From NCBI RefSeq assembly GCF_026151205.1, contig NC_087084.1, forward strand, positions 4,891,538 to 4,955,537: 64,000 nucleotides of DNA, in the 5' to 3' direction. Within the stretch, counting starts at the first letter, position 1, and each line of letters starts with the position of its first letter. This DNA is from Bolinopsis microptera. Its lineage: Eukaryota; Ctenophora; Tentaculata; Lobata; Bolinopsidae. The position numbers were made by a program, and so were the translations under genes. Shown piece after piece: positions 35,306 through 47,400 of this stretch. The notes below the pieces were generated by a model. The model was given only the letters and a program-made list of their open reading frames with translations, ran no database searches and was not told where the DNA came from.

Positions 35306-36177
35306 AATTAGTTAATTTGTGTGGTTGGAAACCTTTTACCTTGCTTGTAAGGGAATATTACTGTTAGTTTGAGGGTTGGTAATTCAAGGATATTGTATTG
35401 TGTTATAGTTAACTCTGGAGGATCGAACGGTAGTATAAAAATATCATACGGATATATGAAATCGGCAACTTGACAAATCGAAAAATGGGCTAAAGGTTGT
35501 GATCTTCTTCTCGCAGGTAGAGACAATGAAATCCATTCAGTAAAGAAACAAAACGTGCTTCAAATTAAAGAAATCAAACGATCAATACAATAGCTTTAAA
35601 ACATCAAATCATGAAATAAATTATCATCGAAAATGGATAGCTTCAACTTCTCTTATTGTTGCATTAAAAATGTTTGCAACCCGAGAATAGTTAACATAGT
35701 GAACATAGTTATCATAGTTAACATAGCTAACATGGTTACCATAGCATACTAATGAGGTATCCTAGTGAAACATGGCGTTTACCTCAGGTATTCAATTGCC
35801 AGATATAAACTTGATTTAAGCAGGTCACACATGATTTAGATTTATGACAAAGGAACAAATAATAACAATTGAAACGATAAATTTAATGAAGATAAGGATC
35901 AGATATTACCTAAATTACTTATTAAGCACAGATTTACTTAGATAATATGTGTATCAAGTTGAGTAACCTATTGTAACACTACACTATTTGAATATAATAA
36001 GGACTTAATCAATTCTGAAAATTCTAAACAAATTTACTGAAAACTTCTGTATGCAGAGTCGTCAAAAAAGATATCATATCTCACAAACTTGAACCAAGCG
36101 AACTATATACAAATCACAAAAATACTTTCATTCAATCAAACTGAGAAAATTCATACAAATTCATACGTTCATTCGAA
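35306..36177. other. Intergenic region between huntingtin and SNIP1
   Basis: This 872-bp gap separates the huntingtin stop codon from the SNIP1 start. It holds a short ATAGTTAACATAG tandem run near 35690-35740 and AT-rich sequence. I see no clear poly(A) signal for huntingtin. A minus-strand frame at 35308-35526 has no recognisable content. Confidence 0.5.
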
Positions 36178-39100
36178 TTACTGTTCATTTGTTGTTACAA
36201 CAGGAACTTCTCGAAGCATACGAAACACAACTCGGTACTCATTTTGATTATCTTCTTCATAATGAACGCTATTCCCTAACTTTAACATATCCAAAAACGA
36301 AATCTTCTCTTCTTTGGACAAATTCTCCGCAAAGTCTTTACAAATAAGAACAAACACATCCGGTTCCACGTGTGTAACATCAGAAACTATGTAGGGTAGA
36401 AACCGAGACAGATTCCTGTTCTTACTAGAACAAAGCAACAACACAGAAGTGGACCAAACACTGAAACTCAGCGGTTTTAGCTGGACAAAGTTCCGTAAAA
36501 CCAGCAACACCCACTCACAGATCTGGTTAAAGTTCCCTGCTGTGATCATACCTTGGAACAGGTCGTACAGGACGAGGGATATAAGGTGTCTGTTCTGTTG
36601 TCTTGGTGAGAGAAACTCTGATACAAACGTGTTTATCATCTGTTCTTTAGGGAAGAAATCAGTGACAAGATAGCAGATAACAGCTGCTAAGGGTTTAGCT
36701 TGAGTATCACAACAGTGTCCCACACAATCCAGAATTTTCCTCATCTTGTCCATGGCTCCAGCCAACATTTGGTCAGTACTATCCTGATCTCTCTCTAAGT
36801 TAATAACCCTGCTTCCCTCCCTACCACAATACATACACGTCATCAGCAGACCAAACGCAGACAGACACTTCTGCGGATCATCTCTCTCCAGCTGGTTTGT
36901 AGAGAGGTGAGTTAGCATCTCAAACTCAGCTGAAGGAAGACTGAACGATAAGACCAGACGTTGGAATCCCCTAATAACAAACTGGTACAACATGAAGGGA
37001 GTGGTTTGCTCTGACATGCATTTCATACCGAATCTCATGAGCAACATGGTGAAACCCTCACAGTTCTCACTTTCCTCTGGGAACTTCTCCCGGATTATTA
37101 CAGCAACAGCCCAAACTGAAGCAAGATAGTTGATAGGCATGGTGGTGTCGTACACTAGCCGATTCATCACAAATTCTGCAAGTATCGCCACTAAATTCCC
37201 TTCAAAGCAGCCCAGTTGAGATTCAAGCAGATAAAATGAGCCATTTAAAGCGGATTGTTGGAGACAAAGCGAGTCAGATGTCAGAGCTTTTTCAATGAAC
37301 GGCATCAGTTTCTCTCCCTCCTTATCAGCCTGGAGTAAAGATATAGATTTACAAAGTATGAATAGTAACTTGGAGTGAACTATGGTGTCTTCTAAAGGAT
37401 GATTTATCAGGATTCTAAGAAAGCCATCTACCATCCACTGACAGTGATGGGTCTTTTGGAACATATCCGATAGCTGACTGACAGAATCGATTATTTGATT
37501 CAATAGGGCTATTGGTATGTTAGATTCGGGCAGGGTCCACTCCGCAAATAAATCTACAAGGAAGTGGAGACAGGAAAGAATGTCTGGATTGTCTGAAGAA
37601 TCATCATAAAGCTGCTGAGACCTCTCTATGATTCCCTCGTTATCTAAGTCCGTGACGTCATTGGTGATGATTCTTTCCCGTAAAGCAGTGGCACTGTAAT
37701 AACCATGGCAGTAGGAACTAGATGCAGGGATACGATTCAGATCATGGATAAACACCCCCACTTTGTCAATAGATTGAGCAGATGCCCCAGTGTCGATTAG
37801 CTGGTACGAGAACTCTGAATCAATGTAAGCATTGAGATCAGGAAAGAATGGGTGGTATGTTGGGGTGAGCTTGCTTGAATTCAGTAATTTATCAAATACA
37901 AGCTTGTGAGGAAGTATCATGCGCTGACCCATAGTGGTCGTCAGGAACGGAACAGTTTGTGTTCTAGGAAAGTGCTGGTAAATGCTCGTCTTGGGTGATC
38001 CAGGGACAGGGTGTAACATAGTCTGCATCAACAGGGCCGTCATACCTCTGACAGCTAGTCTGTTTACCACACTCAACTCATTTATCTCTTCTCTCATCAT
38101 ATCTGGATCAAACCTGTAGGTTATCATTCCTAGCATTGTTACCCACAGCTCTTCAAACTGTCGCTTTGTAGACCATCCAAAGGAGAGGTTCCTGTAGAGG
38201 AAATCTTCTAAAACTTCTGAGTCTTTCAGGAAATCAAGCTCAATAGATGATAAACTGAACTCCGCAGCATCTTCTGGCTTGGTTGTTGTCAGTGCTAGAA
38301 GAGTTGGTATCCTAAGAAAACTACTCACACAGGGTAAAGATGCAAGAGAAAGGATACACTTCTTTACCACGTTCAGATCTGATATCGAGTGGTGAGTCTT
38401 ATCAGGCATTTTGTACAGAACGAAGTTTACCATCAGTCTAACTTTATCAATCTTGCTGTCCGGACTTGGCTCTGATTTTGTGAGAGTTTTCCCAAAGAGC
38501 TGGACAAGAATGTGATAAACATTCTCCACAATATTCATGTCTTCTCCGTAGTGTATGACCGCACAGGTGTCTCGTGTGATGATAATTGCTAATAACAGCT
38601 CAAGAAGCTCCAGACTTGTAGATGCTTCAGCAAACTTTCCAAAGTGATGATTCACCATCATCGCCAGAGCTAGCAGTCTGGTTATAGCATGGATGTGATA
38701 CGGATCAAGATACGCTATATCTGGATACAAAATAGCAGTGTTCAACAGCGCAGTTACAGCTCGGGTATAATTCCTCAGCTGCCTCCGCCACTTCTCATCT
38801 TCCCAGTCCTCTTTATACAGCAACATAGCTTGGTGGTCTGAGAAAGATGACGTGTCAACAAACAGGGCTATACTTTTGGGCAGTGAAGTTGAGTTCGATT
38901 TGGAGTGGGTGTGGGTATGTTTAGTTTTCTTGGGAGCTGGTGAGGACACCCCTGTTAAGACTGCTATTCTTTGTAACAGCTGACTTTTAGCAGACAGCAG
39001 TATAGCTGGGAGTTGTGGCAGTGGTTCATCTGGGTCGATGTAGGCAGATTTCTGTGAACATAGTTCTTTTCTTCCTAGATTTATCATCCCAACGAAGAGT

Positions 39101-42100
39101 TCAGTGTCAAAGTCGGGGTTGCTCAGAATGTTCTTCAGGATGTGAAGCGGCATGTCCCTCAAAACCGGTACAATCTGCGCGGGTTCACAGGGATATGTGC
39201 AGAGTTTTTCAGAGAAGCGTTTTTGTAAGCCATCATAGGTCAAGTTTTCAGCTTGACCATTCATTATCAAAGCCCTGGCAATGTCATCAGAAGGAAGTTT
39301 ATGATGACCAACTGTAAGAAGACATTCGTTAATCTTTTCCCTGACAGTATTGGAAGCAGCCGGATGTTCGAAAAGTTTATCCAGATCCTGCAAAGCCTGG
39401 ATTGCTGCAGATTTCTCTATGTCACTGATCTCAGGCATGACCATTCTCAGGTACTGAACGGTGTAGTTAGCGGAGAAAAGTATGGCTGAGTATCCCATGC
39501 TCTCCTTACTCTCTTCAAGGATGAGAGATAACATTTCAGCGTATTCAGGCAGAGGTAAAATTTTAAGTGCACTGATTTGAGCGATTGTTTCCCGAGAAGA
39601 GGTTGGTTGGTCTGCAGAACCATTGGTGAGCTCCAAATATTTCAACACAATGGAATCATCAAAGGAGAATTCATCCAAAACAGACAAAGCCCTGCAAATG
39701 TTAAGGCACGTGATAGCACACGAGGGATGCTTGACAGACAAACACACAACCTTCTTCTTAACTTCAGAGAAATCAATGTCAGTAATATTAAATTCACGAT
39801 CTTCTCTGATGTAGTAGACAAGTTTGTGGACGTAATTTAAAGAGGAGAGCGATGAGAAAGCACGCTCTGTGTTTTTCAATAAGTGATCCAGATTCTCGTT
39901 TACCGCCCAGAGCAGGAATCTTAAAAACTTCATAGCAGGAGGTATATCCGCTGTATCTTTAACCCCCGTGGTAGCCAGCATTGCATCACTATTTTCAGTC
40001 ATTGTCTTCTGGAGGTGACCTTTTGTTATGACAATTAACAAGTACCTCAGGATAAGACAGATGTAAGAACACTTGGACGTCATGGATGTTGCAGCAGAGA
40101 TGAACTCCAGCAAGGTCTCTATAATGTTGATATCATCATGACTGATAATATCCAACAAGCGGTGCATGGAGACCATGACTTTGTGAGATGACACGTCCAA
40201 TCTTCCCTGACTGATAGCAATGGATACAGCGGACCATACTGTAGCCGAGTATCTCTTAAAATTTCTCGGATCCACCGAATACCAATGTAGAACAATCCAA
40301 AGAATATCAATAACTTGGTAATGAATCACATTCTTCAACAAAATACTCTCTACCACTTCTCTTTGAGTGATGATGTTCAGATCATTGTTTGATTCTTGTA
40401 CTACGAACAGCTCGTGGATCAGGGGGTATAAGGAGACGGAGATACTGGCAGTGTTGAGTTGGCCACTTGCCATGGCAGTGCCACATAGTTGCATAATCCT
40501 GGGTATGTCGATTATTTCATTCTCGTTGTACTTTTCTTTTGTCAACATGATAAGGAATTGGAAGAGTGTAGGAAGAAGCTTGGAGGCTTCTCTGACTTGT
40601 CCTTGTTCGATGTATTCGAACTGTCTGAGTAGGAAGTTTACAAACACTTTTCCAGTGTCCAGCAGAGAATAATTGACTCGAAGACGGAGGAGGTCGATGA
40701 GCAGAACAAGAATCTCACCCTGGACTTGGGTATCGTTTGTCAGAGTAGTGTACAACTCCAGAGATTTCATAACATTTGCTTCAAAATACCTAATGTAATT
40801 CTGCATGACAGGCTTTTGATCAGGCTTCTTCTCTGTTTTCTTTTTCTGATTTCTTTGAAACTTCTTTCCGAAAAGCTTTGCAGCAAAAGACGACTGCTCC
40901 TCATCAGGTTCAGGAACCTCTTCCTCAGCTTGTGGCTTTGTAATGTAGATGTAGGGAGAGTACTTAAAGTACTCTATGTGGACAGGAGTGCTGACAATTG
41001 TAGGAATGGGTCGTTTAACACTCAACTGGCTTGCTCTGGTGGAACTGTTCAAGTTTGTACAGATAACGTTTGTTCCGAATAGTGATGCTAACAGGTACCT
41101 TGTGGTTGTAACACATTGGATAGGCTCCTTTTTCAGCAGTTTTGTTAAATACTCGTTAACTTCCTCAGAAAACGAACCAACATTCTTCAACGAGCTGAAC
41201 TTCAAGATTTCCTGAAAGAGAGACAGGGTTCCTCGGAGTACCAGAACAAACTTCTCGTCAGACTGCAGATCAAGGGATACTTTATGTGCTTCATATGACG
41301 CTTTTAAGTTCTCATACAGCTTCATGTAATGAGGTAGTGAGGTGAACGCTCCAACTTTACTGTTACCATCTTGTTCAACTACAGGTTCCTCATTTGCATC
41401 ATCATCCTTTTTCTTCCGTTTGTTCGTCACAGCTGACATCTTATCTTTAAAGTTGGAGTTATCAGCCATGGGGTCCTCTTCAGTACAGACGTGACTGCAG
41501 ATATTCAGTACCCTCATGATGTGGTATACTAAAGACTGGATGATCTCCACGAGGGTCTCATCGTTCAGGAGAGACCACGAGAGGATGAGGTCAGCTGAGT
41601 AGGAGTTGTTGGAAATGAGATGCTTACAAGTTGCTCCGAGCAGGTTGGTTAGTGTTGTAAGGAGGTTTTGGTGGCAGGAAATGTCGTACATGTACATTGA
41701 TGATGTTAGGTGTTGGGTGAGAAACGAGATGAGACCGCTGGAGCTACTGAGGACTATGCCCTCTTGAATGTGGTGGGAGTTTATCTTTTGTTGTTCAGCC
41801 GGGATGGATATTCCCCAGTATTTGAGCATCTCACAGTTTACATACTTTTTCGAGAGACAGGATAATGTCTCGATACAACCCCTGACCATTTCAGTTGATT
41901 TTGAGGATATCATCTGTTCTAAAATGATATTTATCAGCCTGCTGAGAGAATCAACGTTCTGGGAAGTCTTACACTCCATGTGTTGACTAGAGTCACTGGG
42001 TAGACAGATAGCATACTGAGGAGGGTTAACAAACTCGTTGCTAACCAGGAAATCAGTCCTGATGATGTTGACTATGCTGGTGTCACGTGACGTGGTAAAA

Positions 42101-43889
42101 CAGAGGTTGTCCGTGATGGAGGCAAAGCAGAGTGAGCAAGCTGATTGAACTCGGACATCCTCATCTTTCAGCATTACAAACAAAGCTGTGATCACCTCTT
42201 TTTGAAGGTAGCCAGCCCGGTCTGAGAAGCAGTGAAGGTAGGAGAAGTTGATCTCTTTGATGACTTCAAGGAGGGATGTCTTGACCAGCCAGTATGAGCT
42301 GAGATGCAGTTGTAGAAGTGCCTCAATCAGGTCGATAACCAGGTCACTGTACTTCGTCTTCATCAGAGCAGGGATACATATCTTAGTCGCGTCACAGCAC
42401 GATTTGTGGACTTTTGAAGATTCATCCTTGATCCCTTCAATGAAAATCCCGATGTACTCCTCACAGTTATCAGACCAATTAAGGTAGTAATTCTTTTGTA
42501 AAAAGTGAAGAATGTAGCTGCCACCCAGCGCCATGATATTACCCTGCAACATAGGATCACAGTTTGCTTTGAAAGTACCAGGGAGATGGGCAAGGTGGTC
42601 TGAGAGAACTTCTGGTGAAATAACAGTTAGTTCTGTCAAACAGTTGATGACAAGAGATTTAACGCTCACCCGTGCTCCTTTCACCACAACTCCGTCCTTC
42701 ACCAAGAAGGTTTCAGCTAAAAATAGCGCTGTTTCAGTAAGTAATATCCCGTTTTCTTTGAACAGATCAAGATTACCACACAAATCTTCCATCTTGATAG
42801 AGAATGCACCACCCTCTATCTCCGTTGCCAGAAGCATGTTCTTATTGGAATGCTTGGTGCCGATCATGAAGTCTCCCAGCTCTTTTCCTTTAAATCTCTC
42901 ATTCCAACTCTGAACATCCGCTAGAAGAAGTGAAGACAGTTGCCGGCCATTTTGTTCTATAAGCGTCTGAAGAGTTGACAACGCTGCTGTGATAACATTG
43001 TGGTCAGTATGAGAGAGCGACCTGAATATAACCAGGAATGTTATGGAGACATGATCTAGGTTGAAGAAATATTGATCCTCCTCCTTTCTAGGAAGCTCTG
43101 AAACAGAAACCAGGATCTTCCGGAGTCCGAGAAAACCTCCGATAAGTGCATGAGGGGAGGCGTCGTGTGTGATAGTAACCAACATCTTCTCCAGGGAGAT
43201 GGAGTAGAATATACCAGGTTTCAAGCAGCTGTGACAGAGTGATGTTATACATTCCGCTGCCATTCTCCGCGAGGAGGAGAGTTTCGAGACAAGGATCTCA
43301 AAAAGATTGCTCAGAAAACTATGAAGCTCACTCTCACTGAAAAACGGTCCGAGAACAGTCACAATCTTAGGCATGGAGTTTATCAGGGACTCCTGGATCC
43401 CCTCATCCTCCCTATTACACACAGCTATCAACAACGGCAGCAGGTTCATCACATACGCCCTACACTTCTGTGGCTTGATAAGATAGGCCAACTCAGCAAA
43501 TCTCACTATAGCAGCCTTAACCCTCCTGGGTGAGGCATTCCTCTTGATCTCCTTGAAGAGCTCCACTTGAATCCTGCTACTGTCCGAGCCATACAACTCG
43601 TTTATAAGATGGTTTAGCCCTCATCAGCAGCAACTCTAACATCAGCCTCCTTATCATTGCAACTCGCCAGCAAGTTCTCAAAAGTAAGGGAGATAAGATC
43701 ATTGTAGTCCTCGAACTGAGTGGTGGAGAGTTGGGAGAGGGAGAAAACAATAACTTTTACAGCAGCGACCCGGGATTGAGGGGTTGCTTCTTTTATCTCA
43801 TCGGGGGAGAGGGATGTGGCGGTGTCTATGGGGACGGTGGGTTGGAGCACTTCGATTGATTTGAGGAGTTTGTCCGCAAGCGTTGCCAT
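36178..43889 (-). CDS. HTT: Huntingtin orthologue, intronless coding region with one frame break
   Basis: About 2570 residues are encoded from ATG 43889 to the stop at 36178. The protein matches huntingtin from end to end. The N-terminus MATLADKLLKSIEVL has no polyglutamine or polyproline tract. EADVRVAADE is followed, across the frame break, by LNHLINELYG and then VELFKEIKRNASPRRVKAA, FAELAYLIKPQKCRAYV, SSYWLVKTSLLEV, LLRQFEYIEQGQVRE and FGWSTKRQFEELW. The C-terminus ends LREVPVVTTNEQ. Human huntingtin has about 3140 residues; the loss is in disordered loops, while the N-HEAT, bridge and C-HEAT regions are represented. Known role: large HEAT-repeat scaffold in vesicle transport and autophagy, usually bound to HAP40. 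There is no intron in 7.7 kb, unlike the neighbours SNIP1 and ACTR6. The frame breaks at 43618-43620, where one G appears missing. An acceptor-like CCTCTCCTCTCCCAG lies 9 nt before the ATG. Confidence 0.95.
43614..43889 (-). CDS. HTT: Huntingtin N-terminal frame before the break
   Basis: This 91-codon piece carries the huntingtin start and the first helices up to VRVAADEG, then meets TAA at 43614-43616. The rest of the protein continues one frame away. The two frames overlap only between a TGA and this TAA, so the switch must fall in GAGGGC, where human huntingtin reads ADECLNK. One more G (GGGG for GGG) would give ADEGLN and restore a single frame. It is a separate entry only because of the frame break. 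Confidence 0.85.
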   Translation of the reverse strand: MATLADKLLKSIEVLQPTVPIDTATSLSPDEIKEATPQSRVAAVKVIVFSLSQLSTTQFEDYNDLISLTFENLLASCNDKEADVRVAADEG

Positions 43890-44436
43890 AGCATGGTCCT
43901 GGGAGAGGAGAGGGTTTGAATAATATGCGAATTATTTTGTTTACATAATATATATTATATCATACGATATGCATTTATTTCTATTGCAATTGTGTACGGT
44001 AATTTTTATTCAAAAGTAATATCACATCGAGACAAATTGTATGCAATAAAACGCAACGTCGGCTAAAATAAATGTAAAAATTGAATCTAGTAACGCTAGG
44101 TTAATAATGAAATATCGTAAGATAGCAATTAGCACATTACAATATAAAATCTGAATTATATTTCAAATAAGTTATAAGTATGTTAAAGTCAGGTTGAATA
44201 ATAAAATTAGTACATAAAAGATATCAATGTGTCTCTGTAAGATGTTTAAGTCATTTCGACAAATCTTGACCTTAATGTCCTATCATTTAGCTGCAACCTC
44301 CTCTACTCTCATCTCTTCAACCCACACAGGCCACAGCAAACAGAATGCACATTGCACATTTCTCAAATCTCAAAGATAACACATTAGTATCATGATGACG
44401 TCACAATAGAATCATGACGTCACCACACCCCCTGTT
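43890..44436. promoter_or_regulatory. Huntingtin upstream region with two CRE palindromes
   Basis: This 547-bp gap lies between the ACTR6 stop codon and the huntingtin start. Two TGACGTCA palindromes occur near 44397-44404 and 44415-44422, about 18 nt apart and roughly 510-530 bp before the huntingtin ATG. A TTTATT string (AATAAA on the minus strand) at about 44005 could serve ACTR6. An acceptor-like polypyrimidine-CAG sits at 43899-43915. An out-of-frame ATG begins five bases before the annotated huntingtin ATG and opens a 22-codon overlapping uORF. Confidence 0.4.
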
Positions 44437-47400
44437 TCATGTGTTCCCAACAGGTATAGAATCATACAGTTTCTTAGCACACACACTTGGCCCAGAATCC
44501 TCGTACTCTGACTTAGTGACTCTGATACTGTGGTACCCTGGCCACCCTCCTAATAGTTGACCTGTAATATTGAATAACAAATAATAAATAATAAAGAGGG
44601 TTAAACTGCGGTTTTTACTAAGATAGTAAGATATTATGTAAGGTCATAGAATTTTAGACTCTCATAAATTGATGAGAGCAAGGTATTAGTGCAAGGTATT
44701 TAAGGTATGTACCCACTACCCAGGTTTGTACCCAGGTGCAGGTATGTACCCAGGTACTGAACAACGTAAGACAGCGTTTTAAGTGCCGTACGAACTGTAG
44801 AGTCAAAGTATTGACTTACAACAACCAGCTGTAACACGAACTAACAAGCTTAAAAGCAAGTTCAATAAACACTTATTTATATAAACTATATTATAATCTA
44901 CCTCCTTTCCAAGCCTCTACAATAGGATCCTCAGGTCGGTACACGTTTATGTTAAACTCGTCAGGAGCGCACGATCTCACGTCCTTTATTATTCTCTCCT
45001 GGAAAATGGATATTATATTATTTCTATAACAGCTGTATTCGTATAACTGTTACACTTGCAGGCTGGTAGATATCACAATTATTCATTTCGGCGAGAAAAA
45101 ATCGTGAAAAACCTTGAAATCGAATTTGTTTCATTATTCAAATCGAAGCTAGTCGAAACCAGACTGATCTAACTTTATTAAATTAATAGAACAAGTTTCC
45201 CAACCTTGAAGTTCTGGAACTTAGAACTACCCCCGATGATAACAATGTTATTGTAGAGATGAGGCTGCATGTTGACTGGACATTGTCTTATCGCGTGCAC
45301 TATTGCTTCTGTTAGCCCCATCGCTTCTATACCTAGTGAGGGGGAGGGGTAACTGTTTAATCGCTGAAGTGTAATTAAATAATTGAAATTAAATTGCGAT
45401 TAAATAAATGATTTGCATTGCCTGATGCTAATTAAAATTGTGTTAATTTCAAAGTAATTGATTTATTTGTACTGACTACTAACTGCAGAGTTCAGACTTC
45501 AGTACAAATAAATGCACAGTAATCTCAAAATCCTTATCTTAAGTACATCTAACTTGGTAACGTAAAATCTATCTATTTTATCAACGAAATCAATTAAAGT
45601 AATACGTCACGTGAACAACACAAGACACGTGATCAACACAAGACACGTGATCAACACAAGTCACGTGATCAACACAAGTCACGTGATAAACACAAGTCAC
45701 GTGATAAACACAAGTCACGTGATCAACACAAGTCACGTGATAAACACAAGTCACGTGATCAACACAAGTCACGTGATAAACACAAGACACGTGATCAACA
45801 CAAGACACGTGATAAACACAAGTCACGTGATAAACACAAGTCACGTGATAAACACAAGTCACGTGATCAACACAAGTCACGTGATCAACACAAGACACGT
45901 GATCAACACAAGTCACGTGAACAACACAAGTCTACTAACCTATATCTGAAGGGTTGAACAGTATCTCAGGAACAGTGAACCTCTCCAGAGATAACCTTAT
46001 CATCTGTTCCTTTGTCGGGACTGGTTTCTTAGCCTCGTCAGGGTCGTCCGTAACGTCGGGTAAGTTCACGTAGCCTCTGTGTATGTTCACAAAGTCTGGG
46101 AGCACGTACTCACCTGGAATGTGTTGGAATGTGGAATTAAAGAATGCTCGACCATTGTTCGATAAATATATTTTAGATGTTCGTGAATTCAACTGAATTA
46201 TAATATAAAACCATAAAAACATCATTATTTAAAAGCTTTGATGTTTGATTTTTTATCCACAAACTCATTCACAATCTGAGCTAAAGTTATTTATTCATTT
46301 TGCAAGGAATTAATTAAGAACAACAAAATATCAAACTAACAATAAACTGCACTCACACAAAACAGAAGGATAGTGAAACAGATTCACCTAACTTACTAAT
46401 TTAGTAAAACAGATTTAAAACTAACAATAAACCTCAGCCTCAACTCACACAAAACAGAAGGATCCTTCTTTTTAGCCAGCTCCAACTCTTCATTAAAACT
46501 AGTACTCACAAAACACACGTCCTCCTTTATCAGATTACAAGCGTAGGTCTCCTCTAGCAGGTTTAGCTGACGGTAGGAGATCAGCTCTTTTAGTAGGTTA
46601 CACATGTGCTTACCTGCAGGGGAGTTAGTGGTAACACCTTAGTAACACCTTAGTAACACCTTAGTAACACCTTTGTTTGTTTGTTTGGGGACTGGTTTGT
46701 AAGCCAGCCAATGTTTACGAATATAATATTAATAACTTTATTACATAATCATAAATATATATCATAAATAGATCAAATCTGAAACACAAATTTGCACGCA
46801 GTTAATAAATTTATTAAAAAAAAGAAAATGAAAAAAAAAGGTTTATTGATAAAAACAAAATATGGAGCACTCTGTGCTTCCAACAGCCTTTCAGACTCGC
46901 GCTAAGTTTGTTAGGGACTGATTTAGGATATCGTAGATATTGCTATGTTATGCCATTAGTTGGATATGTAGTGTTTGTGATTGTTGAAATCAATTAATTA
47001 CGGTTTGTGCTGATAGGAAAATAGTGATAGTGGGGAATGTGGCAGTGTAAATATGGACCTGGAATTTAGGATGTGTGGCTAATCCATTAATATTAGTTGC
47101 TGCTAGTCTGTGATCAGTTTGTTCTGGTTTTTTTGTGTGCAAATATATATTCATAGTTTATTTTTGTAATATCATATAATATATAGTACTTAATAATAAC
47201 CATATGACTAATAACTGATTTACTAATTAACTAATTAACTAATTCACTAAAATGATATAATGACCGTTGTGTCCAGTAACTTTCAAACACGTTGTGACCT
47301 TCTTAGACCTGGAATATTATGTAATAAGAAACTGGGCCACGTGTCATCATCATTTTCACTCTGCAGGTTCAAGAGCATGCGTTTTGTAGCCGATTTAAAA

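Noticed and set aside
36449-42913. Plus-strand frames of 60-126 codons opposite huntingtin
   Set aside because: They are antisense shadows of the huntingtin coding sequence.
43614-43620. An intron joining the two huntingtin frames
   Set aside because: The homologous residues on both sides are contiguous with no GT-AG interval between them.
43606-43624. Programmed -1 frameshifting in huntingtin
   Set aside because: No standard slippery heptamer is present, and a missing G in a G-run explains the break more simply.
45590-45949. Long open frames on both strands across the intron 6 repeat (NTSHVI and VDHVTC peptides)
   Set aside because: They are products of an 18-bp stop-free repeat inside an ACTR6 intron; no start context or homology.
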